Assembly (NCBI RefSeq): GCF_021530565.1
Contig: NZ_JAKGBI010000004.1
Location: forward strand, 248,001 to 312,000
Reading direction: 5' to 3'
Source: Pseudoalteromonas sp. SMS1
GTDB taxonomy: Bacteria > Pseudomonadota > Gammaproteobacteria > Enterobacterales > Alteromonadaceae
Length of the DNA: 64,000 nucleotides
This document shows positions 1 to 8,600 of this stretch, piece after piece (within the stretch, counting starts at the first letter, position 1; each line of letters begins with the position of its first letter). Made by a program: the position numbers and the translations under genes. Under the pieces are notes generated by a model. It searched no databases. It saw only the letters and a list, made by a program, of their open reading frames with translations, and was not told the origin of the DNA.

Positions 1-1
1 G

Positions 2-964
2 GGCAGCAACTTTGTAAAAACCACGTCTGGTGGCACCGTTTATGTTGGTGAGGGAAGTTGGGGCGCCCCAGCTCGTTCTGCAAATGATCCTAAGTCTTGG
101 ACTATCGATCTGGCAAGTATTCAACAGTTTAAAGTACTGTCTGTCACCCCAAATAAACTTGACGTACGCACTGCACAATTTACCTCTGGCGCGAATACAC
201 TCACGCGCGAACAACGTGCTGCAGATCCACTTGCCTTACCTGGCAACGTCAGTTGGTGGTATGCCAGCGGCCTTGGTGAAGTACTGCCTTTAGTGCAAAA
301 CGCGGCTGGTCTGTCAGTTATCGAAACCCCCATTGGCCCAGAGCCAAATGTGCTAGAGAATGACGTCCCAGTCAACGGCATCAGTGGTGCTAAAGGTGCA
401 AAATCGGTATATACGATGGACGTCCCAGCAAATACCACGCGTTTAACCTTCTCTACTAGCGGAGGAACGGGCGACGTCGACATGTACGTGAAATTTGGTG
501 CAGAACCAAGCACGTCAAACTACGATTGTCGCCCTTACAAGGACGGCAACAATGAGTCTTGTACCATTTCCCCCATCCAAACCGGCACCTATTACGTGAT
601 GCTAAACGGCTATGCAGCATACAGTGGCGTTTCATTGGTTGGCTCGTACAGTGCGACGACAAACCCAGGCAACAGACAAGAATGGACGGGCCTAAGCGCG
701 AGTAAATCTAATTGGACTCACAACACATTCGATGTGCCAGCAGGGACTGCCAAATTAACGGTGACTATTAGCGGTGGCAGTGGTGATGCCGACCTATATG
801 TACGCTTTGGTAGCCAGCCAACCACTTCAAGCTATGAATGTCGCCCTTATGAAAACGGCAACTCTGAAACCTGTACGATTACTAACCCAAATGCAGGCAC
901 ATGGCATTTAGGTGTAAGAGCATACGAAACATATAGTGGCGTTAAACTCGTCGCCGAATACTAA
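2..964 (+). CDS. C-terminal part of a secreted enzyme with two PPC domains (possibly metallophosphoesterase)
   Basis: The reading frame is open from base 2, so the N-terminus lies outside the window. The first ~100 visible residues (around GTVYVGEGSWGAP) resemble the end of calcineurin-like metallophosphoesterases; no catalytic motif is visible, so that part is tentative. Two tandem bacterial pre-peptidase C-terminal (PPC) domains follow, each with a SGGxGDxDxYVxFG core and a paired-cysteine CRPY...C segment. PPC domains are normally carried by secreted enzymes and often removed after export. The same domain type sits in the collagenase nearby. The protein ends in a YSGVKLVAEY-like strand typical of a terminal PPC domain. 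No terminator lies between it and the next gene. Confidence 0.6.
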   Translation, partial: GSNFVKTTSGGTVYVGEGSWGAPARSANDPKSWTIDLASIQQFKVLSVTPNKLDVRTAQFTSGANTLTREQRAADPLALPGNVSWWYASGLGEVLPLVQNAAGLSVIETPIGPEPNVLENDVPVNGISGAKGAKSVYTMDVPANTTRLTFSTSGGTGDVDMYVKFGAEPSTSNYDCRPYKDGNNESCTISPIQTGTYYVMLNGYAAYSGVSLVGSYSATTNPGNRQEWTGLSASKSNWTHNTFDVPAGTAKLTVTISGGSGDADLYVRFGSQPTTSSYECRPYENGNSETCTITNPNAGTWHLGVRAYETYSGVKLVAEY

Positions 965-1034
965 TTCGCGACCAGCCCCTTGTGATGTAATAGATAGCCC
1001 ATATCTATTAGAGCATTATTACAAGGGGCAAATT

Positions 1035-1475
1035 ATGAATTTTCTACATACGATGGTGCGTGTCAAAGACTTAGACGCATCACTTAAATTTTACTGTGAC
1101 CTGCTTGGTCTAGTCGAAATAAAACGCAAAGACAGTGAAAAAGGCCGATTTACTTTGGTATTTTTAGCCGCGCCAGGCCAACTTGAACAAGCGCAAGAAA
1201 CCTTCTCTCCTACCATTGAATTGACTTATAACTGGGATCCTGAGACTTACACGGGTGGCAGAAACTTTGGTCATTTGGCATTTGCCGTAGACGATATTTA
1301 TGCACTATGTGAGAAGTTACAGCAAGCGGGCGTGACCATCAATAGACCGCCACGCTGCGGTCATATGGCATTTGTAAAATCACCGGATGGTATCTCTATT
1401 GAGTTGCTGCAAAAAGATGCACCTAAAGCCCCACAAGAACCATGGTTATCGATGCCCAATACTGGTAGTTGGTAA
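1035..1475 (+). CDS. gloA: Lactoylglutathione lyase (glyoxalase I), VOC family
   Basis: A 146-residue protein with the two beta-alpha-beta-beta-beta modules of the VOC fold. Putative metal ligands sit in the usual places: His in LHTMVRV near the N-terminus, Glu in TIELTYNW, His in FGHLAFAV and Glu in ISIELLQK. Glyoxalase I isomerises the methylglyoxal-glutathione hemithioacetal to S-lactoylglutathione in the cytoplasm. I chose the ATG at 1035, preceded by an AAGGGG-like ribosome site, because the fold begins there; the longer frame from 936 overlaps the preceding gene. A strong hairpin follows the stop codon. Confidence 0.85.
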   Translation: MNFLHTMVRVKDLDASLKFYCDLLGLVEIKRKDSEKGRFTLVFLAAPGQLEQAQETFSPTIELTYNWDPETYTGGRNFGHLAFAVDDIYALCEKLQQAGVTINRPPRCGHMAFVKSPDGISIELLQKDAPKAPQEPWLSMPNTGSW

Positions 1476-1480
1476 AACGT

Positions 1481-1511
1481 TTAATGAGTGAAGCGCAGCT
1501 TCACTCATTAA
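1481..1511. terminator. Convergent hairpin, perfect 14-bp stem
   Basis: TTAATGAGTGAAGC (1481-1494) pairs perfectly with GCTTCACTCATTAA (1498-1511) around a GCA loop. It lies between two convergent genes and overlaps the stop codon of the minus-strand gene. The flanks lack a long T run, so efficiency is uncertain. Confidence 0.6.
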
Positions 1512-2263
1512 TCTGCAATATGATACGAGCTCACTAATTGTTTCATGTGTTTTTTAAAGGCGATTGAGCTTGTGGTTTCTAGCAGAGCACGGAGTGAATT
1601 TTTGCTTCTTTTGGGTACTAATATTGCTCGATAGTATTTTTGGTGAGATTGATGCGACAGATACAGGCTCGTCCACCAGCCATGCTTTCTTGCATAGTAA
1701 AAAAACGTTGGGCGGCTGACCACTGCGAAATCAATTTGCTGTTTTAACACCAACTCTAACAGGGCTTTTTCATTTTCTACATTAACGCGCTCGAGCTTTT
1801 CAAGCTTTTCCGCATCATGTAATTTGGGGTAAAAGTAACCTTGCACGCCGCCATAGCGTTGACCATGGAGTGATGTCGGGTTTTCATAATCAAACGGGCG
1901 TTTTACACTCGACACAAACTCATCGGTATCGTAGAAAAGCGGATCGCTCCAAAGGTATACTGTCTGGTCATTATCTCCAAACCAGATGGGGTTAACACCA
2001 AGTACTGCGCCAATGAGCGTGTCTTTTTCCAATTCTGCGCGGATGCGGTTTTTGGACCTGAAAACCAATTGGAACTGCACATCATCATGAAATTCATTAA
2101 GCAACCTAACAATGTCAAAGTAAAGCCCTGACTTGTCTTTTAAATCCATGATATAAGGCGGTTTATCATGATACGTATACAGGTTTATACGGTTTGCTTG
2201 TTCACCCCAAGTGGTCCAAGGTATCCACATGAATATGCCAATGATAATTAGCTGGCGCAACAT
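1508..2263 (-). CDS. Periplasmic solute-binding protein (SBP family 3-like)
   Basis: A 251-residue protein with an N-terminal signal peptide (hydrophobic stretch after MLRQ) and the opening NLYTYHDKPPY, typical of family 3 extracellular solute-binding proteins. A GLYFDIVRLL segment follows. The later part (IDFAVVSRPTFFYYARKHG) resembles the second lobe of such proteins. No permease or ATPase is adjacent, so it may be an orphan binding protein or a sensor-type relative; the ligand is unknown. I chose ATG 2263, preceded by AGGAG but with tight spacing; an upstream ATG near 2326 would add about 21 residues and run through the inverted repeat at 2277-2322. Confidence 0.65.
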   Translation of the reverse strand: MLRQLIIIGIFMWIPWTTWGEQANRINLYTYHDKPPYIMDLKDKSGLYFDIVRLLNEFHDDVQFQLVFRSKNRIRAELEKDTLIGAVLGVNPIWFGDNDQTVYLWSDPLFYDTDEFVSSVKRPFDYENPTSLHGQRYGGVQGYFYPKLHDAEKLEKLERVNVENEKALLELVLKQQIDFAVVSRPTFFYYARKHGWWTSLYLSHQSHQKYYRAILVPKRSKNSLRALLETTSSIAFKKHMKQLVSSYHIAD

Positions 2264-2276
2264 AACTCCTAAAAAA

Positions 2277-2322
2277 TGACTGAATGGCAATATACTAAAT
2301 CTATATCTTACCCATTCAGTCA
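2277..2322. promoter_or_regulatory. 11-bp inverted repeat upstream of solute-binding protein
   Basis: TGACTGAATGG (2277-2287) and CCATTCAGTCA (2312-2322) are exact inverted copies separated by 24 AT-rich bases that could hold a -10 element. They lie just upstream of the chosen start at 2263. The unit could be a two-site operator or a leader hairpin. Confidence 0.4.
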
Positions 2323-2342
2323 TCAAGTTTTATAGCACTATG

Positions 2343-5129
2343 TTACTGACAGCTTCCGTCGTTATATTTCACTAGGATAGTTGCCCCTTGCGGCGCACCT
2401 GAAACTTTTACGTATCCCCAATATTGGCTTTGGCCAGATAAATTAATGCATTCACTGTTGCCATTTCGAGCAGAGCGCGCTTCAACATTAGTCTCTGTTG
2501 GCCAGCCTTGATTGCTGTATTCAAGCGTCAAGTCACCACTGCCGTGTGCTGTTTGAATACTAATGTTGCCTTGCCCTTGAACATTCTCGAGGCTAAACCA
2601 CATTGGCTCTTGGCTTGCTAAGCAGACTGGTGTGCCTGCAACCAATCGACCATTCGACACACCGCCTTGCGTTTTACATAGGTCCGGTAGAGTGGTCGGT
2701 GGTGCGTCAAAATCAGCAACAAGCGACACATTTTCATATGCGTTATATCCACGCAGCATAATGAAGTAAGTCCCTGCGGTTGGCGTTGCGATGTGACAAC
2801 GTTCAGCATTACCTCCGACATAAGGTCTACAGTCATACGTGTCAAGCGTTGGTTGTTGAGCGTGTCGAACATAGAGATCAACATCCCCACTACCACCCGA
2901 TGTTGTCACGCTTAAGTTGGTTGCCCCCGCAGGCACTTCAATTTTAAAGTGTGTCATCTCATCTTGCTGTGCGGCGACCGTAATTGACTGACCTTTTTGC
3001 AATTCAGCCACCCCATCACCCGTTTGAGACACTGTAGCCGTTGTTGACGCAGTGGCTCTCAATCCTTGAGGGTCGCTCACAGTGAGAGAAACACTGTATT
3101 CACCCTTGGTATTGTAGCGATGTCTTGGATTTGCTTCGGTGCTTTGGTTGCCATCACCAAATTGCCATAGATACGTTAATGACTGACCTTCAGGATCTGA
3201 ACTGCCTTGGCTACTGAATATCACGTCTTGACCTACAGAACCAGAGTATGGCCCATTGATTGCGACGATGGGGGCTTTATTCTCACCTCCCCCTGCCAGC
3301 GCTTGTGTCCACTGGGTAAATTCCTGAGCATAACGCTGCGACCAGTCGTTTGTTGTCGCCTTATAACCGCTCCAATTACCTTGCCTTGTTTGCGACAACA
3401 TCACTTTAAGCTCTTCAAAATGACGCTCAAACATAAAGCGAACCGCTAAGTAGCCCCACCGATAAATTCTGTCTTGATCAAAGCCTGCGTAAGTCGTTTC
3501 GAATATTTCACCCAATTGATAAGTGCTACCATCTTTAATGGTGTCAATTGCCGCCTGATTGTCATTTAGATTCGCCACATATTCAGCAACACCTTCACTC
3601 CACCATACAATGGCTTCTGTGGGCGCATTAAAATCACCGTACAAATCAAATCGACCATCAAGATAATGCACGTATTCATGCTCTAAGTTCCAAACAAAAT
3701 GGTCTGGCTTTGCATAACTAGCCTCATAAGCAATAAAGTTCGCTTGGTTGCCAACTTTGCTCGGATCGCCTTCGAGGTACATGCCGCCATTATTGGTATT
3801 AATTTTAAAAATTGCTTTGGCGTATTTTGCATAGTCACTACTACTATCAAAAATATTCACCTGCAACATGGTGTTGTTGTCATCAGCAACCGGCGTGTTA
3901 TTAGTTTGCAACATGTCATGAAAACGTGTTTCTTCCAATGCCATTGTTTGACATGCAGACAGGTGCTGCGCATTGGTCATATTTTGCGAACGAATACGAA
4001 TTGTCGAGCTACATTGATAAGTTTGAGACAGTGCTTTGGCAGTGAGATCTTGCTCAAAGTTACAAATACCAAAATCATTACAATCTGCGTAGTAGGTAGC
4101 CACATCTGCCGCAGCTAGCCAAATGCCATCGCCATAACCAAAGCTTTCATAGCGACTAAACAGTGCTTTTAATGCGGTATCAACAGAGGGCTGAATTGCT
4201 GCATTTTTATAGGTTTTTAAACGCGCTAATTCACTGGCTGAGTTAATGATCATGTATTCTGCATCTGACCCGATCATCCAGCTTTGCTTGCTAAAGTTAT
4301 CGAGCAGGCTCACCAGTGTCGTATCTGATTGCACTAATGACACAAAACGCGTGTTCCATTGGCCTCGATACAAAATAGTAAACACGCCGTTGACGGCACT
4401 GCGCATGTTCCATTTATCAGCATAACTTTGATCCCAGCGTTGCAACCACGATTTAACGACAGGTAAATACACATCCTGCATTTCAGACGAGTCCATCGTT
4501 GTGATCACTTCTTGTAACACGCGACCATGTGCGTCACTGTTGTCATAAAAATGACTGTTATTTACAAAACCATCGATGGCATTTTTAACGACCGCCTTTA
4601 AGTCCGTACCAAATGTCACCGAGTCATTATAAAATTCTACGTAATACCCTGCGCGAATGAATAAAAATAATGACTCCAATGCTGTGCTGCCGTTGCCATC
4701 GTAGTTGGCCGTTAAAGTTCTTGCGTATTCAGCGGCGGCCCGCATTTTCGCCGTTGTAAACACCGCAACTTGTGTTGCACTTGGCGCACTAAATAGTTGG
4801 TTCACACAAGTAGTACCTTGATTCTCTACCACGCTGGCAATATTGCTTGCACTGGCTTGTGCCAACTGGTTTAAATCACACTCAGCTGCAATTTCATTGG
4901 CCGCAGACAACATGCCATCTGCTGTCATCATATTGGCTAAAACAAAAGGCACATTGCTTTGCGCAACAGGCGCTTTCTCATTGTGCTGTGTGTGATGTTC
5001 GTCACCATGTGAAAGATGCACTGGTGAAGATGTTTCTAAGGGTTTAAACGTGCGTTCAGCTTGATGCTCATGGGCGTGTAAACCGAATGCTAATACCGGC
5101 AAAGACAGTACTATCGCTTTAAGTTTCAT
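2343..5129 (-). CDS. Secreted M9 (Vibrio-type) collagenase with PKD and PPC domains
   Basis: A 928-residue zinc metallopeptidase of family M9. It opens with a signal peptide (MKLKAIVLSLPVLAFGLHA) and a His-rich segment. The collagenase module has the zinc motif HEYVH at residues 484-488, and a downstream EGVAEYVA stretch supplies the third ligand. A PKD domain (WQFGDGNQST...YTVSLTVSD-like), a PPC domain (SGGSGDVDLYVRH) and a C-terminal beta domain with two cysteines follow. It should be exported and degrade collagen-like protein. ATG 5129 was chosen for the signal peptide and an AAAAGG ribosome site; an upstream extension to 5189 lacks these. It is monocistronic. Confidence 0.9.
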   Translation of the reverse strand: MKLKAIVLSLPVLAFGLHAHEHQAERTFKPLETSSPVHLSHGDEHHTQHNEKAPVAQSNVPFVLANMMTADGMLSAANEIAAECDLNQLAQASASNIASVVENQGTTCVNQLFSAPSATQVAVFTTAKMRAAAEYARTLTANYDGNGSTALESLFLFIRAGYYVEFYNDSVTFGTDLKAVVKNAIDGFVNNSHFYDNSDAHGRVLQEVITTMDSSEMQDVYLPVVKSWLQRWDQSYADKWNMRSAVNGVFTILYRGQWNTRFVSLVQSDTTLVSLLDNFSKQSWMIGSDAEYMIINSASELARLKTYKNAAIQPSVDTALKALFSRYESFGYGDGIWLAAADVATYYADCNDFGICNFEQDLTAKALSQTYQCSSTIRIRSQNMTNAQHLSACQTMALEETRFHDMLQTNNTPVADDNNTMLQVNIFDSSSDYAKYAKAIFKINTNNGGMYLEGDPSKVGNQANFIAYEASYAKPDHFVWNLEHEYVHYLDGRFDLYGDFNAPTEAIVWWSEGVAEYVANLNDNQAAIDTIKDGSTYQLGEIFETTYAGFDQDRIYRWGYLAVRFMFERHFEELKVMLSQTRQGNWSGYKATTNDWSQRYAQEFTQWTQALAGGGENKAPIVAINGPYSGSVGQDVIFSSQGSSDPEGQSLTYLWQFGDGNQSTEANPRHRYNTKGEYSVSLTVSDPQGLRATASTTATVSQTGDGVAELQKGQSITVAAQQDEMTHFKIEVPAGATNLSVTTSGGSGDVDLYVRHAQQPTLDTYDCRPYVGGNAERCHIATPTAGTYFIMLRGYNAYENVSLVADFDAPPTTLPDLCKTQGGVSNGRLVAGTPVCLASQEPMWFSLENVQGQGNISIQTAHGSGDLTLEYSNQGWPTETNVEARSARNGNSECINLSGQSQYWGYVKVSGAPQGATILVKYNDGSCQ

Positions 5130-5456
5130 ATTTTTAACCTTTTTAAAATGTGTATCCAAACCCGCTAATCGGGAACATATTTTTAACACAACAGCAATAT
5201 TGCATACAATATATTTTATATAACTTTACGTAATAAACGGAATGATAATTAAACGCTTTAATTATTTTTTGTTAACTAATTTATTCTAAGACGATGGAAA
5301 TCGCCTAAATTTCAACGGGGATTTTTTATTAAAAATAGATAATTAACAGAAGGTTACAAAATAAAAGAAAGGAGGTTCAAACACTGTCGGCAACGCAATA
5401 TATGATGATAATGTGTCAACCATATTTGAATTTTTTATAAGAGTTTTAACAGGTTT

Positions 5457-5762
5457 TCACACTGTTTTATTCAAAAATTGAATATGAACAATACCTTGAT
5501 TACGCATTGTCACTAATAAAGTTTGCTTTTCTAACCGCAGTGGATAATCGCCGTCAGGGACATTTCTCTTGGTTAGGTTATTGAGTCCCTCAACAAGTCC
5601 CAATGTTTCGACCGGTTCAGGTTTGGCGCCATGCTGATGCGTTTGTTTCATGTAATCCATGCCTTGATCAACACATTTATCAACGACCGCTTTTGCGACA
5701 CGCTTACCCGCCTCACTTTTTAAAGTTTTAAAAAATAAAGACTTAAAAATTGTAGAAATCAT
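5457..5762 (-). CDS. Small hypothetical protein, 101 residues
   Basis: I do not recognise this family. It starts MISTIFKSLFFKTLKSEAGKR, a short amphipathic segment, followed by a hydrophilic region with a TKRNVPDGDYPLRLEKQ stretch and a beta-rich end. It is probably cytoplasmic or membrane-peripheral. ATG 5762 has an AGGG upstream; the frame opens 60 bases earlier without a ribosome site. A 20-bp motif at 5811-5830, about 50 bp upstream, recurs upstream of the next gene. Confidence 0.55.
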   Translation of the reverse strand: MISTIFKSLFFKTLKSEAGKRVAKAVVDKCVDQGMDYMKQTHQHGAKPEPVETLGLVEGLNNLTKRNVPDGDYPLRLEKQTLLVTMRNQGIVHIQFLNKTV

Positions 5763-5810
5763 GATCTTACCCTGCTTGAATAATTTGCGACTATTTTGCC
5801 ACGCGAAATT

Positions 5811-5830
5811 ATTACACTCCATTACACCAG
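5811..5830. promoter_or_regulatory. Tandem ATTACAC motif, copy 1
   Basis: ATTACACTCCATTACACCAG: two ATTACAC units with a 10-bp period. A near-identical copy (18 of 20) lies at 7495-7514. A 10-bp period puts both half-sites on one face of the helix, as at response-regulator sites (inference). It lies ~50 bp upstream of the start at 5762. Confidence 0.4.
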
Positions 5831-5925
5831 TAAGTTAAGCAGGATAAGTTGTTTCTGTCAGCCTATTTAACTAGACAAATAGTTTCTAAATGTGTCACAA
5901 AAGTAGGACCTAGACTGTGGGCGAA

Positions 5926-7404
5926 CTATGGTAGTGTCTTGAGCTTTGCGTCTATCAACCGGGCTTCGCTGCACAAGGGATCGCAACTGATGATCATAAA
6001 ATTAGCGATGCTGTTAATGTGATTGAATTCCTTCATGTTTATATGTGCAGCTGCACCATGCGTCACAGCGTTAAGAGCTTGAACCAACGTAATTCTCTCA
6101 GATGGATCCAGTGCACGTTGCTCGCAAGAATATTGTGCGGGCATCAATTCTATCTCGCGCTCACTGGCAATTTCGGCTAACCTCAGTGGCGCGAGGGGCT
6201 CACTCGGAAAGTTACTTTGAAGGCACAAATTACAGCCATGCTTTAGTATGCTCTTGGCAGGTACAAGTAGCTCATCATAGTGGTAATCATTCACCCATTT
6301 AAATCCGCTTGTAGCCAATCGACCCACACTTAAACCGACCGACGTTCTGCCACTCAAGCGGTGTAATTGCGCGGATTTGATCACTTCACAATGGTCCAAT
6401 CGAGCCAACTCATCAATATGACATTGATGTGTTGGATAAGTAGAAAAAGTACAAAGATCACTCACGGTGTCCACTAAGCTGTTAAAAAGCAACGCTACAA
6501 ATTGACTTTGAATCGCGGCCTCGAAATGACATACCCCCTGCTTTTTACCCTGCTCAATAATTAAATTTAAAGCAGTATCAAGTTCACTTAGCTGCCAAAT
6601 GAGTTCTTTATCACTGAATGCCCAAGGTAGAATAGACATCCCTTCAGCGGTCACAAAACCATGCGTGCAAAGTGAATCAACAAAGCTTTTTATCGAGGGC
6701 GATTTCCCCAGTGCACTGTTGGTGACTCGTTCAATCAATTTTGAATTGACATACGCAGAAGAAAAGTCACTACTCACAATGCATACGGGTCGGCTCAACC
6801 CTAGCCCATCCAAAGCAGCGACTGTTAAGTGTTCAAGCGGCCTGCCCCAGTTCAATAAATAGGGATCTAAACCAAAGCAAAACAAACAGTCCCCTTTTGC
6901 TAAACTGCCATCAAGATAAGCCAGTGCATTCAAAACATAGTCATCTCGGTAATCTTGACTTGCCCGGGTTGCCGCCCCATTCAGTCCATAAAACCCTAAA
7001 TCGGCATAATGACGACAAAGCGCTGACTCAATGAGGTAACAGTGTGCCTGTACGCAACTCGGGATTATGCTCTCTGTGGGTTGTAACTGCTGGATTCTTA
7101 CCATGCTATCAGTGTGTTTTGCGGCTTGATACACCTGATTAAAGTGGCCTAACGCTACGATACAGCCATTGTGTACCGCGATCGCTTCAGCAGTCTTTAC
7201 CGATTCTGAAAATTCGGAATATATAACACTTCCATGTCGCGCGTCGTATATGTCTACGTACATGTCGTTGCGCCTTGGAGCGCGCGAAGCGCCACTATTT
7301 GAAAACAGATCTGGCGTGTATTTATCGGCTAGTCGATTCAGCCATGTCTGCATAAATGGACTTTCCATAGGGTGGTTTCGCAGCATTGGGTTTAGAAAGT
7401 GCAT
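5926..7404 (-). CDS. Amidohydrolase-3-like protein lacking metal ligands (probable pseudoenzyme)
   Basis: The frame follows the YtcJ/amidohydrolase-3 plan: an N-terminal AEAIAVHNGCIVALG strand pair, a middle FCFGLDPYLLNWGRP...RPVCIVSSD region, and a C-terminal PLAPLRLAEIAS...LTLVQALNAVTHGAA...ISCDP stretch. The metal-binding residues are degraded. The usual D-x-H-x-H is QAHCY (H121 kept, second His replaced by Tyr123), and the late GSD motif is QSNFP, with Asn for the Asp. There is no signal peptide. About 47 extra residues precede the normal family start, so the true start could be internal; ATG 7404 is kept for lack of better evidence. It may bind without catalysis. It shares an upstream motif with the 101-residue gene. 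Confidence 0.6.
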   Translation of the reverse strand: MHFLNPMLRNHPMESPFMQTWLNRLADKYTPDLFSNSGASRAPRRNDMYVDIYDARHGSVIYSEFSESVKTAEAIAVHNGCIVALGHFNQVYQAAKHTDSMVRIQQLQPTESIIPSCVQAHCYLIESALCRHYADLGFYGLNGAATRASQDYRDDYVLNALAYLDGSLAKGDCLFCFGLDPYLLNWGRPLEHLTVAALDGLGLSRPVCIVSSDFSSAYVNSKLIERVTNSALGKSPSIKSFVDSLCTHGFVTAEGMSILPWAFSDKELIWQLSELDTALNLIIEQGKKQGVCHFEAAIQSQFVALLFNSLVDTVSDLCTFSTYPTHQCHIDELARLDHCEVIKSAQLHRLSGRTSVGLSVGRLATSGFKWVNDYHYDELLVPAKSILKHGCNLCLQSNFPSEPLAPLRLAEIASEREIELMPAQYSCEQRALDPSERITLVQALNAVTHGAAAHINMKEFNHINSIANFMIISCDPLCSEARLIDAKLKTLP

Positions 7405-7494
7405 CCCTTATCACTCCCGAGTAACATTATTAGCGTGTCTAGTGGTATGTAAAAATGGTCTTTATTAGGCTAGTTAACTGCCCAGTCAAAAAAC

Positions 7495-7514
7495 ATTACA
7501 CCCCATTACACTAG
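7495..7514. promoter_or_regulatory. Tandem ATTACAC motif, copy 2
   Basis: ATTACACCCCATTACACTAG, about 90 bp upstream of the amidohydrolase-like gene and matching 5811-5830 at 18 of 20 positions. Confidence 0.4.
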
Positions 7515-7709
7515 CTCATAAAAGACGGAACAACCGCTCGGTGAAGACCTTTTTTTACACAAATATGACGCAATGACACGCCTTTACTCATTTTTCGGGG
7601 AAGACCACTAAGTTTTGTGATCTCCCCTTCTCGTCACCGTGTTTTACTGTACACTACGCGCGTAAATTACATAAAGTCTCAATATACGAATCAAACACTT
7701 GGAAGTGAT

Positions 7710-8432
7710 ATGGCAAACTTTTCAACGCATCTAAAAGCCTCTACTATTGTCAGTGCGACACTTAGCTCTGTGATGTTAAACTTATCTGAGATTAGCGGCT
7801 TTCAAGCATTGGGGCTGTTTATAGTGGGTTCGCTTGCGGGGTTATTGCCCGACTTAGATTCAGACAAATCTCGATCTTTGAATAGCCTATTCAGTATTTT
7901 CGCAATTCTTGTCGCAGGCATTCTACTGCTTAACTTTCAGTTTGATTCTATCTTGGAAACATGGATGCTTGGGTTATGTGTCTATGTGTTGTTTATGTAT
8001 GCCATAAAACCCATTTTTGAGCATTTTACAGTGCACCGTGCGACGCTCCATTCCATCTCGGCGGTATGCATGTTTTGTGCTTTAACTTTCCATAGTTGTC
8101 TGCTGCTGGGTGTGACGTTGCATATGGCCGTGCTTGCCTGCGCTTTTGTGATGGTTGGTGCATTGACACACCTCATACTTGATGAGTGTTACAGTGTAGA
8201 TATTGACAATAAAGAGCTAAAAGCCTCCTTTGGTACGGCATTAAAACCCATTGATTTACGTTACCCTGCAACTTCTTTTGTACAGGTTTGTATCACATTA
8301 TCCTGTGTCTATTTTGCTAAGCCACACTTTTCAGCCATTGGTGATTTACTTTACACGTGGGCAGATAAGTTACATGCATTGACCTTTTTACCAGACTTTT
8401 CTAACTATCCGTGGCCATTCCAACTGTCATGA
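7710..8432 (+). CDS. YdjM/DUF457-type membrane-bound metal-dependent hydrolase
   Basis: A 240-residue polytopic inner-membrane protein. The N-terminal MANFSTHLKAS supplies the early His, GLLPDLDSD at the end of a transmembrane segment gives the acidic signature, and HRATLHS plus THLILDE give further His/Asp residues; together these fit the DUF457 metal-dependent hydrolase family. The function is unproven; E. coli YdjM is under LexA control, but no convincing SOS box is visible here. ATG 7710 follows GGAAG and begins the conserved region; the frame opens ~90 bases earlier. Confidence 0.75.
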   Translation: MANFSTHLKASTIVSATLSSVMLNLSEISGFQALGLFIVGSLAGLLPDLDSDKSRSLNSLFSIFAILVAGILLLNFQFDSILETWMLGLCVYVLFMYAIKPIFEHFTVHRATLHSISAVCMFCALTFHSCLLLGVTLHMAVLACAFVMVGALTHLILDECYSVDIDNKELKASFGTALKPIDLRYPATSFVQVCITLSCVYFAKPHFSAIGDLLYTWADKLHALTFLPDFSNYPWPFQLS

Positions 8433-8494
8433 GCTTTTTCAGCCCCATAACTGCGCCTCTCACCAATAGATAAGTACACGTCGGCTTCGCAGTG

Positions 8495-8513
8495 CGATGT
8501 CTGTCAGACATCG
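8495..8513. repeat. 9-bp inverted repeat upstream of symporter
   Basis: CGATGTCTG (8495-8503) and CAGACATCG (8505-8513) form a near-continuous palindrome about 90 bp before the symporter start. No T run follows, so an operator or processing hairpin is likelier than a terminator. Confidence 0.35.
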
Positions 8514-8600
8514 TAACCATCGCAGTAATTTCGTGAACTCGACCATTTGTGGTAAGTTACGCTCTCAAAATTTTTCGTTACCTTAAATAAAGGATATCCG

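Noticed and set aside
7630-7660. LexA box upstream of the YdjM-like gene
   Set aside because: A TACTGTAC half-site exists but the matching CAG half is absent at the right distance.
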